Assembly (NCBI GenBank): GCA_945290265.1 | Contig: CALYQW010000006.1 | Location: 1 to 64,000 of the forward strand | Direction of reading: 5' to 3' | DNA length: 64,000 bases | DNA from: an uncultured Erwinia sp. | Lineage (GTDB): Bacteria; Pseudomonadota; Gammaproteobacteria; Enterobacterales; Enterobacteriaceae | In this document: piece after piece, positions 43,872 through 52,608 of the stretch | How positions within the stretch are numbered: position 1 is the first letter of the stretch | How the letters are laid out: each line of letters begins with the position of its first letter | Notes under the pieces: generated by a model | Told to the model about the DNA's origin: nothing | The model's input: the letters and a program-made list of their open reading frames with translations, nothing else | Database searches by the model: none | Made by a program: the position numbers and the translations under genes

Positions 43872-45173
43872 TCACTTATTAAGCGAGCGGAGATGGTCAT
43901 CTTTATTCAGGGTCAGCAGCGCAAAGATGCTGACCGCGGCAGTGATCATCACGTACCAGGCCGGTATATTCAGATTTCCGGTGTGTTTGATAAGCCCGGT
44001 AATAATCAGTCCTGCACAACCGGAAAAAATGGCGTTAGACAGTGAATAGGCGAGACCGAGGCCGGTATAGCGTACACGGGTGGGAAACATTTCTGACAAC
44101 ATGGCTGGCCCGGGGCCCGCCAGCATACCGACTATCGCGCCGGCCACAAATACTACTGTTCCTTTTACCGCCAGGGTACTGGATTCAGACTGAAGCAGGT
44201 TCAGCAGGGGAAGCGCCAGTATCAGTAACAGAACCGAAGCTGCCACCATTACCTTACGTCTTCCCACTCTGTCACTGAGAATACCTGCCGGTATAATGGT
44301 GCTGGCGAAGCCGAGATTGGTAATCACGGCAATCAATAGTGCCTGGTTAAAACCGGTATGCAGGGACGACTGGAGGTAGGTGGGCATAATAACCAGATAG
44401 GTATATCCCGCTGCTGACCATCCCATCAGACGGCAAATGCCGGTAAGAATAGCGGTAAATGTTGCTCCCGTACTGGCTTTGGTCTTAAGTGATACGGGTA
44501 TCTGCGATTTTTTCTGTTGAAGGAAACTGGGCGTTTCTTCCATATGCAGGCGGATCCATAAGGCCACTCCGCCCAGAGGCAGGGCCAGAAAAAAAGGAAT
44601 GCGCCATCCCCATTGAAGCATAGCTTCCTGGCTCAGCAGTGCGGACAGCAGAGCCACCACAGCAGCCCCTGCCAGCAGACCAAGCGCCACAGTAAAAGAC
44701 TGCCAGGCACCAAATAAGCCTCTTTTTCCACGCGGGGCAAATTCAGTCATCAGCGATACCGCGCCACCGTACTCGCCGCCAGCGCATAATCCCTGGAGGA
44801 TACGCAGTCCGGTAATCATTAACGGTGCTGCGACCCCGATACTGGACCAGGAGGGTACCAGCCCCAATGCCGTGGTGACCAGCGTCATCATAATCAGAAC
44901 GCATATCAGGGTGGGTTTACGCCCCACTCTGTCGCCCATCCGACCGAAAATGATCGCCCCCAGCGGCCGGAAGAAAAAAGCGATAGCAAAAGACGCATAG
45001 GTGAGGATAAGCCCGGTTAGTTCAGTTTCTCCCTGCCAATGGAAAAAATTCCGGGCAATCACCGTGGCCAGAAAACCATATACAGCAAACTCATACCATT
45101 CGATAAAGTTACCGACAGAACCGGCTATTAGTGCGCGCTTTTGTGCAACAACGCTGTGTTGAAGTTTCTGCAT
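43872..45173 (-). CDS. MFS metabolite:H+ symporter (ShiA/ProP-like, MHS family)
   Basis: A 433-aa inner-membrane transporter with 12 predicted helices. The MHS hallmarks are present: GNFIEWYEFAVYGF after TM1, GRMGDRVGRKPTL in the 2-3 loop, and LQGLCAGGEYGGAVSLMTEF. The ATG at 45173 was taken because the family sequence begins here; 39 upstream in-frame codons look like leader. Members carry shikimate, alpha-ketoglutarate, citrate or proline/betaine. With a PQQ dehydrogenase relic downstream and hydroxybenzoate genes upstream, an aromatic or cyclic acid is the likely substrate. Confidence 0.82.
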   Translation of the reverse strand: MQKLQHSVVAQKRALIAGSVGNFIEWYEFAVYGFLATVIARNFFHWQGETELTGLILTYASFAIAFFFRPLGAIIFGRMGDRVGRKPTLICVLIMMTLVTTALGLVPSWSSIGVAAPLMITGLRILQGLCAGGEYGGAVSLMTEFAPRGKRGLFGAWQSFTVALGLLAGAAVVALLSALLSQEAMLQWGWRIPFFLALPLGGVALWIRLHMEETPSFLQQKKSQIPVSLKTKASTGATFTAILTGICRLMGWSAAGYTYLVIMPTYLQSSLHTGFNQALLIAVITNLGFASTIIPAGILSDRVGRRKVMVAASVLLLILALPLLNLLQSESSTLAVKGTVVFVAGAIVGMLAGPGPAMLSEMFPTRVRYTGLGLAYSLSNAIFSGCAGLIITGLIKHTGNLNIPAWYVMITAAVSIFALLTLNKDDHLRSLNK

Positions 45174-45348
45174 CCGAGGCTCTCTCTTGTAACGTAAAGC
45201 AGTCGTATCAGGTGGCGTTTCTGTTTTGGGCGCCTGAGCTGTTCCCCGTTGATTAAAGCACCGCGATGTCAGTCCTGTTTTCATCAGCAACGTGAGGGTA
45301 CCCCATCTCCATACAGAAGCGGTTTTGCGTACAACTTATGCTCAGCCG

Positions 45349-45780
45349 TTATTCTTTATCACCGCTCTCCCTTCCCAGCATCCTTTTCAGCAGTTTACCC
45401 ACTTGCTGCTGCTGCTGATTATCCAGCCGGTTAAGAAACACATCATCCACCTGCTGTGCCAGCGGACGTGCTTCGTTCAGGGCTGTCGTGCCCGTTGCGG
45501 TCAGAAAAATAAAGCGCCTGCGCCGATCGCTTTCTCCCTGGCGGCGCTCAATCAGACGCTTGTTCTCCATGCGCATCAGCAGATCGGCCAGGGTGGCTTT
45601 GCTGCTGAGCGCAGCGGTCATCAGTTCCAGCTGCTCAATGCCCGGCTGCTCAGCCACTGCGCACAGCACCGAATATTGCTGTTTGGTAAGGTCAGGCAGC
45701 GATTTTTGCCAGCGTGCGGTATGTTCCTGCATCAGTTCACGCATCAGATGAAAGAATACGTTGCTCAGTTCTTTTTGCAT
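45349..45780 (-). CDS. hosA: HosA, MarR-family repressor of hydroxyarylic acid decarboxylase genes
   Basis: A 143-aa MarR regulator closely matching E. coli HosA (shared segments HTARWQ-LPDLTK-QY, KPGIEQ-type, SKATLA-LL-RMEN). In E. coli HosA represses the ecdBCD operon and is released by 4-hydroxybenzoate. Here it is divergent from ecdC with a near-perfect palindrome (45916-45929) between them. Confidence 0.82.
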   Translation of the reverse strand: MQKELSNVFFHLMRELMQEHTARWQKSLPDLTKQQYSVLCAVAEQPGIEQLELMTAALSSKATLADLLMRMENKRLIERRQGESDRRRRFIFLTATGTTALNEARPLAQQVDDVFLNRLDNQQQQQVGKLLKRMLGRESGDKE

Positions 45781-45915
45781 AAAAGATGCCGCCTCTCTAC
45801 CGGATAACTGACTGATTATAAGGTATCAGCCTCCGGGAGTACTAATTCCTGAGAACCAAAACCTGAGAATGGAGACTTGTATTGGCCGATATTTGAGTCT
45901 ATTTTAATTTAATTA

Positions 45916-45929
45916 GTTCGTGTACGAAC
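45916..45929. promoter_or_regulatory. Probable HosA operator
   Basis: GTTCGTGTACGAAC: 6-bp inverted half-sites GTTCGT/ACGAAC around a 2-bp centre, in the hosA-ecdC gap, 33 bp before the ecdC ATG. I recall the E. coli HosA site being of the form GTTCGTATACGAAC. Confidence 0.75.
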
Positions 45930-45961
45930 AATAATCCTGGGAGCAATAAGGAGCATTTATC

Positions 45962-47389
45962 ATGGCGTTTGACGATCTGCGCAGTTTTTTGCATGCTCTG
46001 AATGAACAGGGGCAGTTGCTGGAAATTGAAGAAGAAGTACAGGCTGAGCCGGATATTGCGGCGGCAGCTAACGCAACCGGGCGTATTGGGGAAGGGGCTC
46101 CGGCCATTTCCTTTACCCGGATTAAGGGCTTCCACCATGCCCATGTGGTAATGAATACCATCGGCTCCTGGCCGAACCATGCGATTTCGCTGGGTTTACC
46201 ACCCAATACCCCGGTAAAACAGCAGATTGATGAATTTATCCGCCGCTGGGATAAGTTTCCGGTAACGCCAGTGCGCCGGGATAATCCCCCCTGGGCAGAA
46301 AACAGTCTGGATGGTGATGATATCAACCTGTTTGAGCTGCTGCCGCTGTTCCGCCTGAATGACGGTGACGGCGGCTTTTATCTGGATAAGGCCTGCGTGG
46401 TGTCACGCGATCCCCTTGACCCGCAGCACTTTGGCAAACAGAACGTTGGTATTTACCGCATGGAGGTCAAAGGCAAACGTAAGCTGGGTTTACAGCCGGT
46501 GCCGATGCACGATATCGCGCTGCATCTGCACAAGGCCGAAGAGCGTGGTGAAGATTTGCCGGTGGCGATCACCCTCGGCAATGACCCGATTATTACCCTG
46601 ATGGGCGCGACGCCGCTGAAATACGATCAGTCGGAATATGAGATGGCCGGAGCGCTGCGTGAAAGCCCTTATCCGATTACCCGGGCACTGCTGACCGGGT
46701 TTGATGTGCCCTGGGGATCGGAAGTGATTCTCGAAGGGGTGATCGAAGGGCGCAGGCGCGAAATTGAAGGGCCGTTTGGTGAGTTTACCGGCCACTACTC
46801 CGGCGGACGCAGAATGACGGTGGTACGCATTGATAAAGTGTCGTATCGCACGAAGCCGATCTATGAATCGCTCTATCTGGGGATGCCCTGGACCGAGATT
46901 GATTATCTGATCGGGCCGGCAACTTGCGTACCGCTCTACCAGCAGCTGAAGGCCGAATTCCCCGAAGTGCAGGCGGTTAACGCCATGTATACCCACGGAT
47001 TACTGGCGATTATCTCCACCAAAAAACGCTATGGCGGCTTTGCCCGCGCGGTGGGACTGCGCGCCATGACCACCCCGCACGGCCTGGGCTACGTCAAAAT
47101 GGTGATTATGGTGGATGAAGACGTCGATCCCTTTAATCTGCCGCAGGTAATGTGGGCGCTCTCCTCAAAGGTCAATCCGGCCGGCGATCTGGTGCAGCTG
47201 CCCAATATGTCGGTACTGGAACTGGATCCCGGCTCCAGCCCGGCGGGAATTACCGACAAACTGATTATTGATGCCACCACCCCGGTGGCACCGGATACTC
47301 GCGGCCATTACAGCCAGCCGGTAAAAGATCTGCCGGAAACCGCTGAATGGGTTGAAAAACTGACCGCACTGCTGGCGAAACGCCAATAA
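45962..47389 (+). CDS. ecdC: UbiD-family hydroxyarylic acid decarboxylase, subunit C
   Basis: A 475-aa UbiD-type decarboxylase, the catalytic subunit of the non-oxidative 4-hydroxybenzoate/vanillate/protocatechuate decarboxylases (EcdC/BsdC/VdcC, E. coli YclC type). Such enzymes use prenylated FMN. The UbiD core is seen in FGKQNVGIYRMEVKGKRKLGLQ..., EGPFGEFTGHYSGGRRM and GRGHYSQP-like end. AAGGAG precedes the ATG. The usual first gene (UbiX-type flavin prenyltransferase, ecdB) is missing here; the cofactor would have to come from UbiX encoded elsewhere. Confidence 0.88.
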   Translation: MAFDDLRSFLHALNEQGQLLEIEEEVQAEPDIAAAANATGRIGEGAPAISFTRIKGFHHAHVVMNTIGSWPNHAISLGLPPNTPVKQQIDEFIRRWDKFPVTPVRRDNPPWAENSLDGDDINLFELLPLFRLNDGDGGFYLDKACVVSRDPLDPQHFGKQNVGIYRMEVKGKRKLGLQPVPMHDIALHLHKAEERGEDLPVAITLGNDPIITLMGATPLKYDQSEYEMAGALRESPYPITRALLTGFDVPWGSEVILEGVIEGRRREIEGPFGEFTGHYSGGRRMTVVRIDKVSYRTKPIYESLYLGMPWTEIDYLIGPATCVPLYQQLKAEFPEVQAVNAMYTHGLLAIISTKKRYGGFARAVGLRAMTTPHGLGYVKMVIMVDEDVDPFNLPQVMWALSSKVNPAGDLVQLPNMSVLELDPGSSPAGITDKLIIDATTPVAPDTRGHYSQPVKDLPETAEWVEKLTALLAKRQ

Positions 47390-47399
47390 GGAGCAAACG

Positions 47400-47627
47400 A
47401 TGATCTGCCCACGTTGTGCCGATGAACGGATTGAAACTATGGCAACCTCACCGGTTGCCGGTGTCTGGACGGTATTTCAGTGTCAGCACTGTTTATACAC
47501 CTGGCGCGATACTGAACCGCAGCGCCGTACCCGGCGCGAGCATTACCCGCAGGCGTTTCGCATGACGCAAAGCGATATTGATAACGCACCGGAAGTACCG
47601 AAAATCCCTGAACTGCTGGCAAAATAG
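47400..47627 (+). CDS. ecdD: Hydroxyarylic acid decarboxylase subunit D
   Basis: A 75-aa partner of EcdC (VdcD/BsdD type). Two CxxC pairs (MICPRCADE and FQCQHCLYTW) suggest a small zinc-ribbon. The family ending FRMTQSDIDNAPEVPKIPEL is present. It starts 10 bp after ecdC with GGAG upstream. Confidence 0.87.
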   Translation: MICPRCADERIETMATSPVAGVWTVFQCQHCLYTWRDTEPQRRTRREHYPQAFRMTQSDIDNAPEVPKIPELLAK

Positions 47628-47635
47628 TGCTAACG

Positions 47636-47658
47636 GCCTCTGCCGGTAAGGCGGAGGC
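47636..47658 (+). terminator. Hairpin after ecdD
   Basis: A 9-bp stem GCCTCTGCC / GGCGGAGGC (one G-T pair) with loop GGTAA, 8 bp after the ecdD stop; no U-tract. A probable operon-end structure. Confidence 0.5.
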
Positions 47659-47743
47659 TGGCTACAGCCTGGACTCTGCGCCTTACAGGTATTACTATTC
47701 CCGCCCTGTACGCCGTTAACCCGAGTCGTTGCTTTACCGGATA

Positions 47744-48154
47744 ATGTCTTTCCCCCGTTCGCTTACCCGTCTGGCTGCCTGGCTTGCCCTGCTGGCGACA
47801 GTGATGCTGTCAGTGGCACCGGTTATCTCGCAGCATCTGCAGCGGGAGGGATTACTGACGCCGCTTACCACATCTCATGCGGTGGAACATCATCATGCGA
47901 TGATGATGCCTGGCATGATGGCAGATAGCGACTGTGCTGCAGTGTCTTCCGGCGACTGTGGTATGCCGCCAGACGACAATGCCTGTGGCTACTGTGAACT
48001 GTTGATCCACGTTCCGCTGCTGCTGTGGGCATTTATCCCGGTGCTGCGTCTGCTGCTGTTTTGCTGGCGCCAGACCCACGCCCGCCTGATGCCATCACTT
48101 TACTGCGCGCTACACGCGGCTTCCTGGCAGCCACGCGGCCCCCCGACTGTTTAA
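47744..48154 (+). CDS. DUF2946-family protein, His/Met-rich
   Basis: A 136-aa protein (from ATG 47744). An N-terminal hydrophobic segment (about 8-25) is followed by an exported loop rich in His, Met and Cys (VEHHHAMMMPGMM, then CGMPPDDNACGYCELL) and a second hydrophobic segment near 92-110. The HHH/MxxM/CxxC set is typical of the DUF2946 family, often found beside copper or TonB-dependent transport genes. It is 78 bp upstream of a PepSY membrane protein with a similar His/Met loop, so the two probably work together, perhaps in copper handling. Function not proven. Confidence 0.72.
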   Translation: MSFPRSLTRLAAWLALLATVMLSVAPVISQHLQREGLLTPLTTSHAVEHHHAMMMPGMMADSDCAAVSSGDCGMPPDDNACGYCELLIHVPLLLWAFIPVLRLLLFCWRQTHARLMPSLYCALHAASWQPRGPPTV

Positions 48155-48232
48155 TTGTTCTCTGAAGATTATCCGTAGCAGCCTGCATCTGACTGGCTGC
48201 GGCTCTCTTATGGCAATTGAAATGGTTTACCT

Positions 48233-49615
48233 ATGTCAAATTTTAAGTCCGATCTGCCGGCCAAAACCGGCGGTGGTCTGGTTTTGTTGCGGCGCCTGCA
48301 CTTTTATATTGGTCTGTTTATCGCGCCCTTTATTTTTATCGCCGCCTTAACCGGCACCCTGTATGTGCTGACGCCGCAGCTGGAAAACCTGCTGTTTAAA
48401 GACGCGCTAACCGCCACCGTTACCGGGCAGGCACAGCCGCTGTCAGCGCAGATCGATGCTGCCCGTAAATACGCCGGACGTGAACTGAGTATCTCTGCGC
48501 TGCGCCCGGCTCCTGAACCGGGGGAAACCACCCGGGTGCAGTTTGCCAGTGAGCATCTGGGGGCATCTGAATCCCGGGCGGTATTTGTAGATCCGTATTC
48601 GCTGGCGATTAAGGGCGATATGACGGTGTATGGCACCTCCGGCATCCTGCCACTGCGCATGTGGCTCGATCAGCTGCACCGGGGTTTATTGCTGGGTGAG
48701 CCCGGACGCATCTATAGCGAGCTGGCCGCCAGCTGGCTGTGGGTTGCCGCGCTGGGGGGCGTAGTGCTGTGGTGGGCAGGGCGCTCAGGACGCAAAGCGA
48801 GTGGTGTGCGCAGAGCCCGCCGCTGGCACACCACTCTGGGGCTGACGCTGGTGCTGGGGCTGCTGTTTTTCTCCGCTACCGGACTGACCTGGTCAAAGTG
48901 GGCGGGAGACAATATCAATACTCTGCGCACCGCCCTGAACTGGCTGACACCGCAGGTGAATACCCGGCTGGATGGCAGCCTGCCTGCCGCCCCTGCCGAT
49001 CCCCATGCTGAGCACCATATGATGGCGCATCATGCCGGGCACTGGCCGGGGATGCCGATGCCAACGCCACTGAGCGTCAATGTTGCCGACAGTGACTGGG
49101 ATCGGGTGCTGCAGGCGGCCCGGGCTGCCGGGATTAGCGCGGGTAAAATCGAGCTGCGTCAGCCAAAGGCAGCAGATAAAGCCTGGACGGTGACGGAAAT
49201 CGATCACCGCTGGCCGGTACAGGTGGATGCGGTATCCGTGCATCCCCGCACCTTTGCGGTGATTGATCATATTTATTTTGCTGACTTTCCGCTGGCCGCC
49301 AAACTGACCCGCTGGGGCGTGGATGCCCATATGGGGGGGCTGTTTGGCCTGGCAAATCAGCTGCTGCTGGCGTTTCTCGGCGTGGGGCTGTGCAGCCTGA
49401 TTGTACTGGGATATCGCCTGTGGTGGCTGCGTCGCCCGGCAGCGGCCAGTGGCAATCCGCTGGCAACGCTGTGCGGGGCCTGGCTGACAATGAACGGGCC
49501 GCAAAAAACGCTGGCGCTGGTGATTGCTGTGCTGCTGGGTATCGCCCTGCCGGTGATGGGCATCAGTCTGCTGTTGCTTATCGTGGTGGACTGCTGGCGC
49601 TGGTGGCGGAGGTAA
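48233..49615 (+). CDS. PepSY-associated membrane protein
   Basis: A 460-aa inner-membrane protein of the PepSY_TM type: an N-terminal helix after RRLHFYIGLFIAPFIFIAALTG, a periplasmic PepSY-like part, helices near 160-185 and 200-222, a second periplasmic part with a His/Met-rich insert (HAEHHMMAHHAGHWPGMPM, about 256-276), then helices to the end. Such proteins accompany siderophore or metal uptake systems and may act in metal reduction. With the DUF2946 gene before it, copper or iron handling is a reasonable inference. Confidence 0.75.
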   Translation: MSNFKSDLPAKTGGGLVLLRRLHFYIGLFIAPFIFIAALTGTLYVLTPQLENLLFKDALTATVTGQAQPLSAQIDAARKYAGRELSISALRPAPEPGETTRVQFASEHLGASESRAVFVDPYSLAIKGDMTVYGTSGILPLRMWLDQLHRGLLLGEPGRIYSELAASWLWVAALGGVVLWWAGRSGRKASGVRRARRWHTTLGLTLVLGLLFFSATGLTWSKWAGDNINTLRTALNWLTPQVNTRLDGSLPAAPADPHAEHHMMAHHAGHWPGMPMPTPLSVNVADSDWDRVLQAARAAGISAGKIELRQPKAADKAWTVTEIDHRWPVQVDAVSVHPRTFAVIDHIYFADFPLAAKLTRWGVDAHMGGLFGLANQLLLAFLGVGLCSLIVLGYRLWWLRRPAAASGNPLATLCGAWLTMNGPQKTLALVIAVLLGIALPVMGISLLLLIVVDCWRWWRR

Positions 49616-49746
49616 GTCATAAAAGGGAATAAGGCTGTTAACCTGGATGATGTCCCGTCAGGATAGCAGTCTGTCCTTTTCTGGCCTTATCTTCTGACAG
49701 ATACCCGGTCATGATGGGCTTCCACTTTATCAGAGGGAGTCCTGAA

Positions 49747-50289
49747 ATGACCGACAGCGTACTGTTAGTGATCGATGCCCAGCAGTCTTTTTATCAGCGT
49801 GGTTATGCTGAATCTGCGTATGCACCTGCGTTTGAGCAGGCGCTGAATCAGTTAATTACCGGGTGCCAGCAAAAGAACGTGCCGATAGTTGATGTGTTTC
49901 ATATTGAGTATGACGGACCCTTTTCCCTCGATTCCGGGCTGGTCAGACGGCTGCCATTCCTGCAGCATCGGGCTGCCCTGAGCGTACAAAAACGGGTACA
50001 TAACGCGCTGACGGATTCAGGTCTGCACCAGTGGTTACAGCAGCAGGGGATCCGGCACGTTATCATTAGCGGTATCCGTAGCGAGCAGTGTTGTGAAACC
50101 ACGGCACGGGTGGCTTCCGATCTCGGTTACCAGGTGAGCTATATTACGGAAGCGACCATGACCTTTCCAATGCAGCACAAGGGGATCACGCTGAATGAGG
50201 ATGAGATAAAGCATCGCACCGAGTGCATGTTAATTAATCGTTTTGCCGCAATCCGTAGCGTTGAACAGTGTCTGCAGGAGTTAAGCTGA
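49747..50289 (+). CDS. Isochorismatase-family cysteine hydrolase
   Basis: A 180-aa hydrolase of the isochorismatase/nicotinamidase fold. The catalytic set Asp (VIDAQQSF), Lys (VQKRVHNAL) and Cys (RSEQCCETTARVA) is complete. The ATG at 49747 has GAGGGAG upstream. Substrate unknown. It lies 1 bp before a GlxA/AraC regulator gene, a common pairing in which the regulator controls the hydrolase. The last 227 bp lie inside a segment that is duplicated 2.66 kb downstream. Confidence 0.85.
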   Translation: MTDSVLLVIDAQQSFYQRGYAESAYAPAFEQALNQLITGCQQKNVPIVDVFHIEYDGPFSLDSGLVRRLPFLQHRAALSVQKRVHNALTDSGLHQWLQQQGIRHVIISGIRSEQCCETTARVASDLGYQVSYITEATMTFPMQHKGITLNEDEIKHRTECMLINRFAAIRSVEQCLQELS

Positions 50290-51090
50290 AATGACCATCC
50301 CCGTCTGGTTTGTCACCCTGCCAGGGGTAATGATGCTGGATATCACCGGCCCGGCGGAAACCTTCAGGCTCGCCGGTGAGGCTTTCGCTTTACGTTATAT
50401 CGGGGCGGACAGCAGTGTTACCACTTCGGTTGATATGGTGATTAGTCAGATTGAGCCATTACCTGAAAAGCTGCCGGACGGCAGCTTACTGGTGATCCCG
50501 GGAGTCTGCGACTCCGGGGTAGGGTTTGATACGCCTCAGGCGCTGAGCGTCTGCCACTGGCTGATGCGCATGCAGCCGGCGATCCATGCCGGACGGGTGA
50601 CGCTGGTGTGTATCTGTTCAGGTACCCTGCTGGCGGCGCGTGCCGGATTAATGCGCGGTGTGCAATGTACCACCCATCATGACGTGATCGGGCGGCTAAA
50701 AGCTGCAGAACCCGACGCCATTATTAAAGAAAACCGTATTTTTATTGAAGATCGCGGCATCTGGACCAGTGCCGGGATCAGCACCGGTATTGATTTGACC
50801 CTGCATCTGATTAATCGCCTGTGTGGCGCACAGACCGCGCTGGCCGTTGCCCGCGAGATGGTTATCTGGTTTCGCCGCTCCGGCGACGATCCGCAGCTGT
50901 CACCCTGGCTGCGTTTTCGTAATCATCTGCATCCGGCGCTGCATCGCGCCCAGGATACGCTGACCTTACAGCCGCAGCGCGCCTGGTCACTGGCGGAAAT
51001 CGCCGCCACGGCTCATGTCAGCCCCCGCCATCTGACGCGCCTGTTTCGCCAGCATCTGGGGATCAGCGTGCATGATTATCACCAGCAGCT
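50063..51090 (+). repeat. Direct duplication, copy 1 (intact locus)
   Basis: 1,028 bp matching 52726-53753 at a constant offset of 2,663 bp; no difference was found where I compared bases, and the encoded proteins are identical. It covers the end of the isochorismatase gene and most of the regulator gene. Copy 1 keeps both complete genes. Confidence 0.92.
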
Positions 51091-51217
51091 GCAGCTGGCA
51101 TTAGCGCAACAGCATCTGCAACTGGGAGACAGTTTTGAAAAAGCGGCGCTGGCGGCCGGATTTTCCTCGGCGCGCCAGATGAGAAGGGCACAGCAGCGCG
51201 AGCAGCTGACCTTATGA
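50291..51217 (+). CDS. GlxA-type transcriptional regulator (DJ-1/PfpI domain plus AraC HTH)
   Basis: A 308-aa regulator. Residues 1-190 form a DJ-1/PfpI-like amidotransferase-like domain with the nucleophile-elbow segment CICSGTLLAARAGL, and residues about 215-305 an AraC-type double helix-turn-helix (SLAEIAATAHVSPRHLTRLF, then FEKAALAAGFSSARQMRRA). It probably regulates the adjacent hydrolase gene. Most of it is repeated as a truncated copy at 52954. Confidence 0.85.
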   Translation: MTIPVWFVTLPGVMMLDITGPAETFRLAGEAFALRYIGADSSVTTSVDMVISQIEPLPEKLPDGSLLVIPGVCDSGVGFDTPQALSVCHWLMRMQPAIHAGRVTLVCICSGTLLAARAGLMRGVQCTTHHDVIGRLKAAEPDAIIKENRIFIEDRGIWTSAGISTGIDLTLHLINRLCGAQTALAVAREMVIWFRRSGDDPQLSPWLRFRNHLHPALHRAQDTLTLQPQRAWSLAEIAATAHVSPRHLTRLFRQHLGISVHDYHQQLQLALAQQHLQLGDSFEKAALAAGFSSARQMRRAQQREQLTL

Positions 51218-51267
51218 TTTGGGTAAGTGAAGCACGAACGGCAACTTTTACAATTTAAATGAAGCGT

Positions 51268-51513
51268 TCAGATCCTGAAGGCTTTGAACGTGGCGACGAT
51301 TTCGCAGGTGGTCATACCTTTGGCGTACAGGGACAAAATCTGGCTGTCCATCTGCGTGATACGCGTTTGATTCTTCTTAACCAAAAAATGGTTAAGATCG
51401 CTTTTTTTTAGTCCTTTAGCCAGTTCAGCCGCAAGGGTTTTGAGTTTCTTTTTCGTCCATAATCTGCCTGTCTCCTTTACCGGAGTGAAGATATCAAAAA
51501 CAGGCAGATTCAC
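51268..51513 (-). pseudogene. IS256-family transposase relic
   Basis: A leftward 81-codon fragment. It has the transposase N-terminus (KKLKTLAAELAKGLK, then DLNHF) joined to a later part (KKNQTRITQMDSQILSLYAKGMTTCEIVATFK), so about 55 residues are deleted between them. An extra A after the original ATG GAC GAA start shifts the frame, and the protein ends early (the rest of the ~400-aa transposase, including the DDE core, is missing). Only a remnant of the element remains; no intact ends were found. Confidence 0.82.
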
Positions 51514-51549
51514 AACTTAAATTACAGGCTCAAAAAATATCTATATTAT

Positions 51550-52608
51550 TTATGTTACAGATGGTTTAAGAGTTAATAATTTAGGTGTAAATAAAAGGTT
51601 TATTAAATTAAATTTCCTTTTTGCCCTCACTATAAAATACCCGCTTAATAGTGTTAATATTAAAACTAACGGGCAATATATCTGCTCATTGATTTTAGAT
51701 ATGCTAAATGCCTTGAAGTATATCATTATAAGAATGTAGTGTGATAAGTAATAAACAATAGAGTTTATACTCAGATGGCCCAGTATCTTCCTTACTGCGC
51801 TTACCTTTGATATCAAACCACCTGTTACAACAAGCAGAGGGATTGCCATTAAAACGAAAGGTAAATATACAATACTTGTTTTGAAGGTGTTTGCCTGAAA
51901 ATTTATCATCTCCACGACTATTAAGCTGGCGATGGATAACAACAGTATTGGCTTTCTTTTTGATAAACCAGGAATATCAACACCCTTAATTCCCAGGATA
52001 CATCCCAAATAGAAAAAAATGAAATAATAAAACAAATCACTTTCTTTGATGAAATCAACCTCTAAACTTTTATAAAAGCCAAGATCAGGAATTATCATAA
52101 TGCATGCGAAGCAAATAAATAAAACAATAAAAGGATTTACCTCTTTATTTAAAATGACCCTTGATATCATAAAATAAACAAATAAAAAATAAAGGAACCA
52201 TGTTAAATCACATGTCCCTGTTGTTATTCTAAAAACGTATTCGATCACCTGTCTGGTTTCGCCGGAAAACATATGTTTGTAGGTCATTGCTACAAGGTAT
52301 ATACAAGACCATATTATATACGGGTACAGGACGTTTTTTATTTTTCCATTTATAAATTCATTTTTATCTTTCTTGATTGATTTACGAACGATTAATCCGG
52401 AAAGGAAAAATAACAACTCCATTCTAAAAGGGGCGAAGAATATTTTTATATTATAAATTGCCTGATAAATACCCATCGATGATAGTGAATCGTATTCATT
52501 AACTCTGGATATCCAGTGATGAATTATAACAAGTAAAATCATGCTGCCCCGGACCATGTCCATCCATACGATCCTACTTGTATTAGGATTGTTACTCATC
52601 GCAACCAT
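51550..52608 (-). CDS. Acyltransferase 3 family membrane protein
   Basis: A 352-aa integral membrane protein with about ten hydrophobic segments. The family's N-terminal signature appears as IVWMDMVRGSMILLVIIHHW with the conserved His pair near residue 29, and FRMELLFFLSGLIV follows. Family members O-acetylate or O-acylate sugars, such as surface polysaccharides. Start ATG 52608 has GGAGGA 5 nt upstream. The gene is clearly AT-rich against its neighbours, so it was probably acquired by transfer. It lies between the two copies of the 1-kb duplication and next to an IS relic. Confidence 0.83.
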   Translation of the reverse strand: MVAMSNNPNTSRIVWMDMVRGSMILLVIIHHWISRVNEYDSLSSMGIYQAIYNIKIFFAPFRMELLFFLSGLIVRKSIKKDKNEFINGKIKNVLYPYIIWSCIYLVAMTYKHMFSGETRQVIEYVFRITTGTCDLTWFLYFLFVYFMISRVILNKEVNPFIVLFICFACIMIIPDLGFYKSLEVDFIKESDLFYYFIFFYLGCILGIKGVDIPGLSKRKPILLLSIASLIVVEMINFQANTFKTSIVYLPFVLMAIPLLVVTGGLISKVSAVRKILGHLSINSIVYYLSHYILIMIYFKAFSISKINEQIYCPLVLILTLLSGYFIVRAKRKFNLINLLFTPKLLTLKPSVT

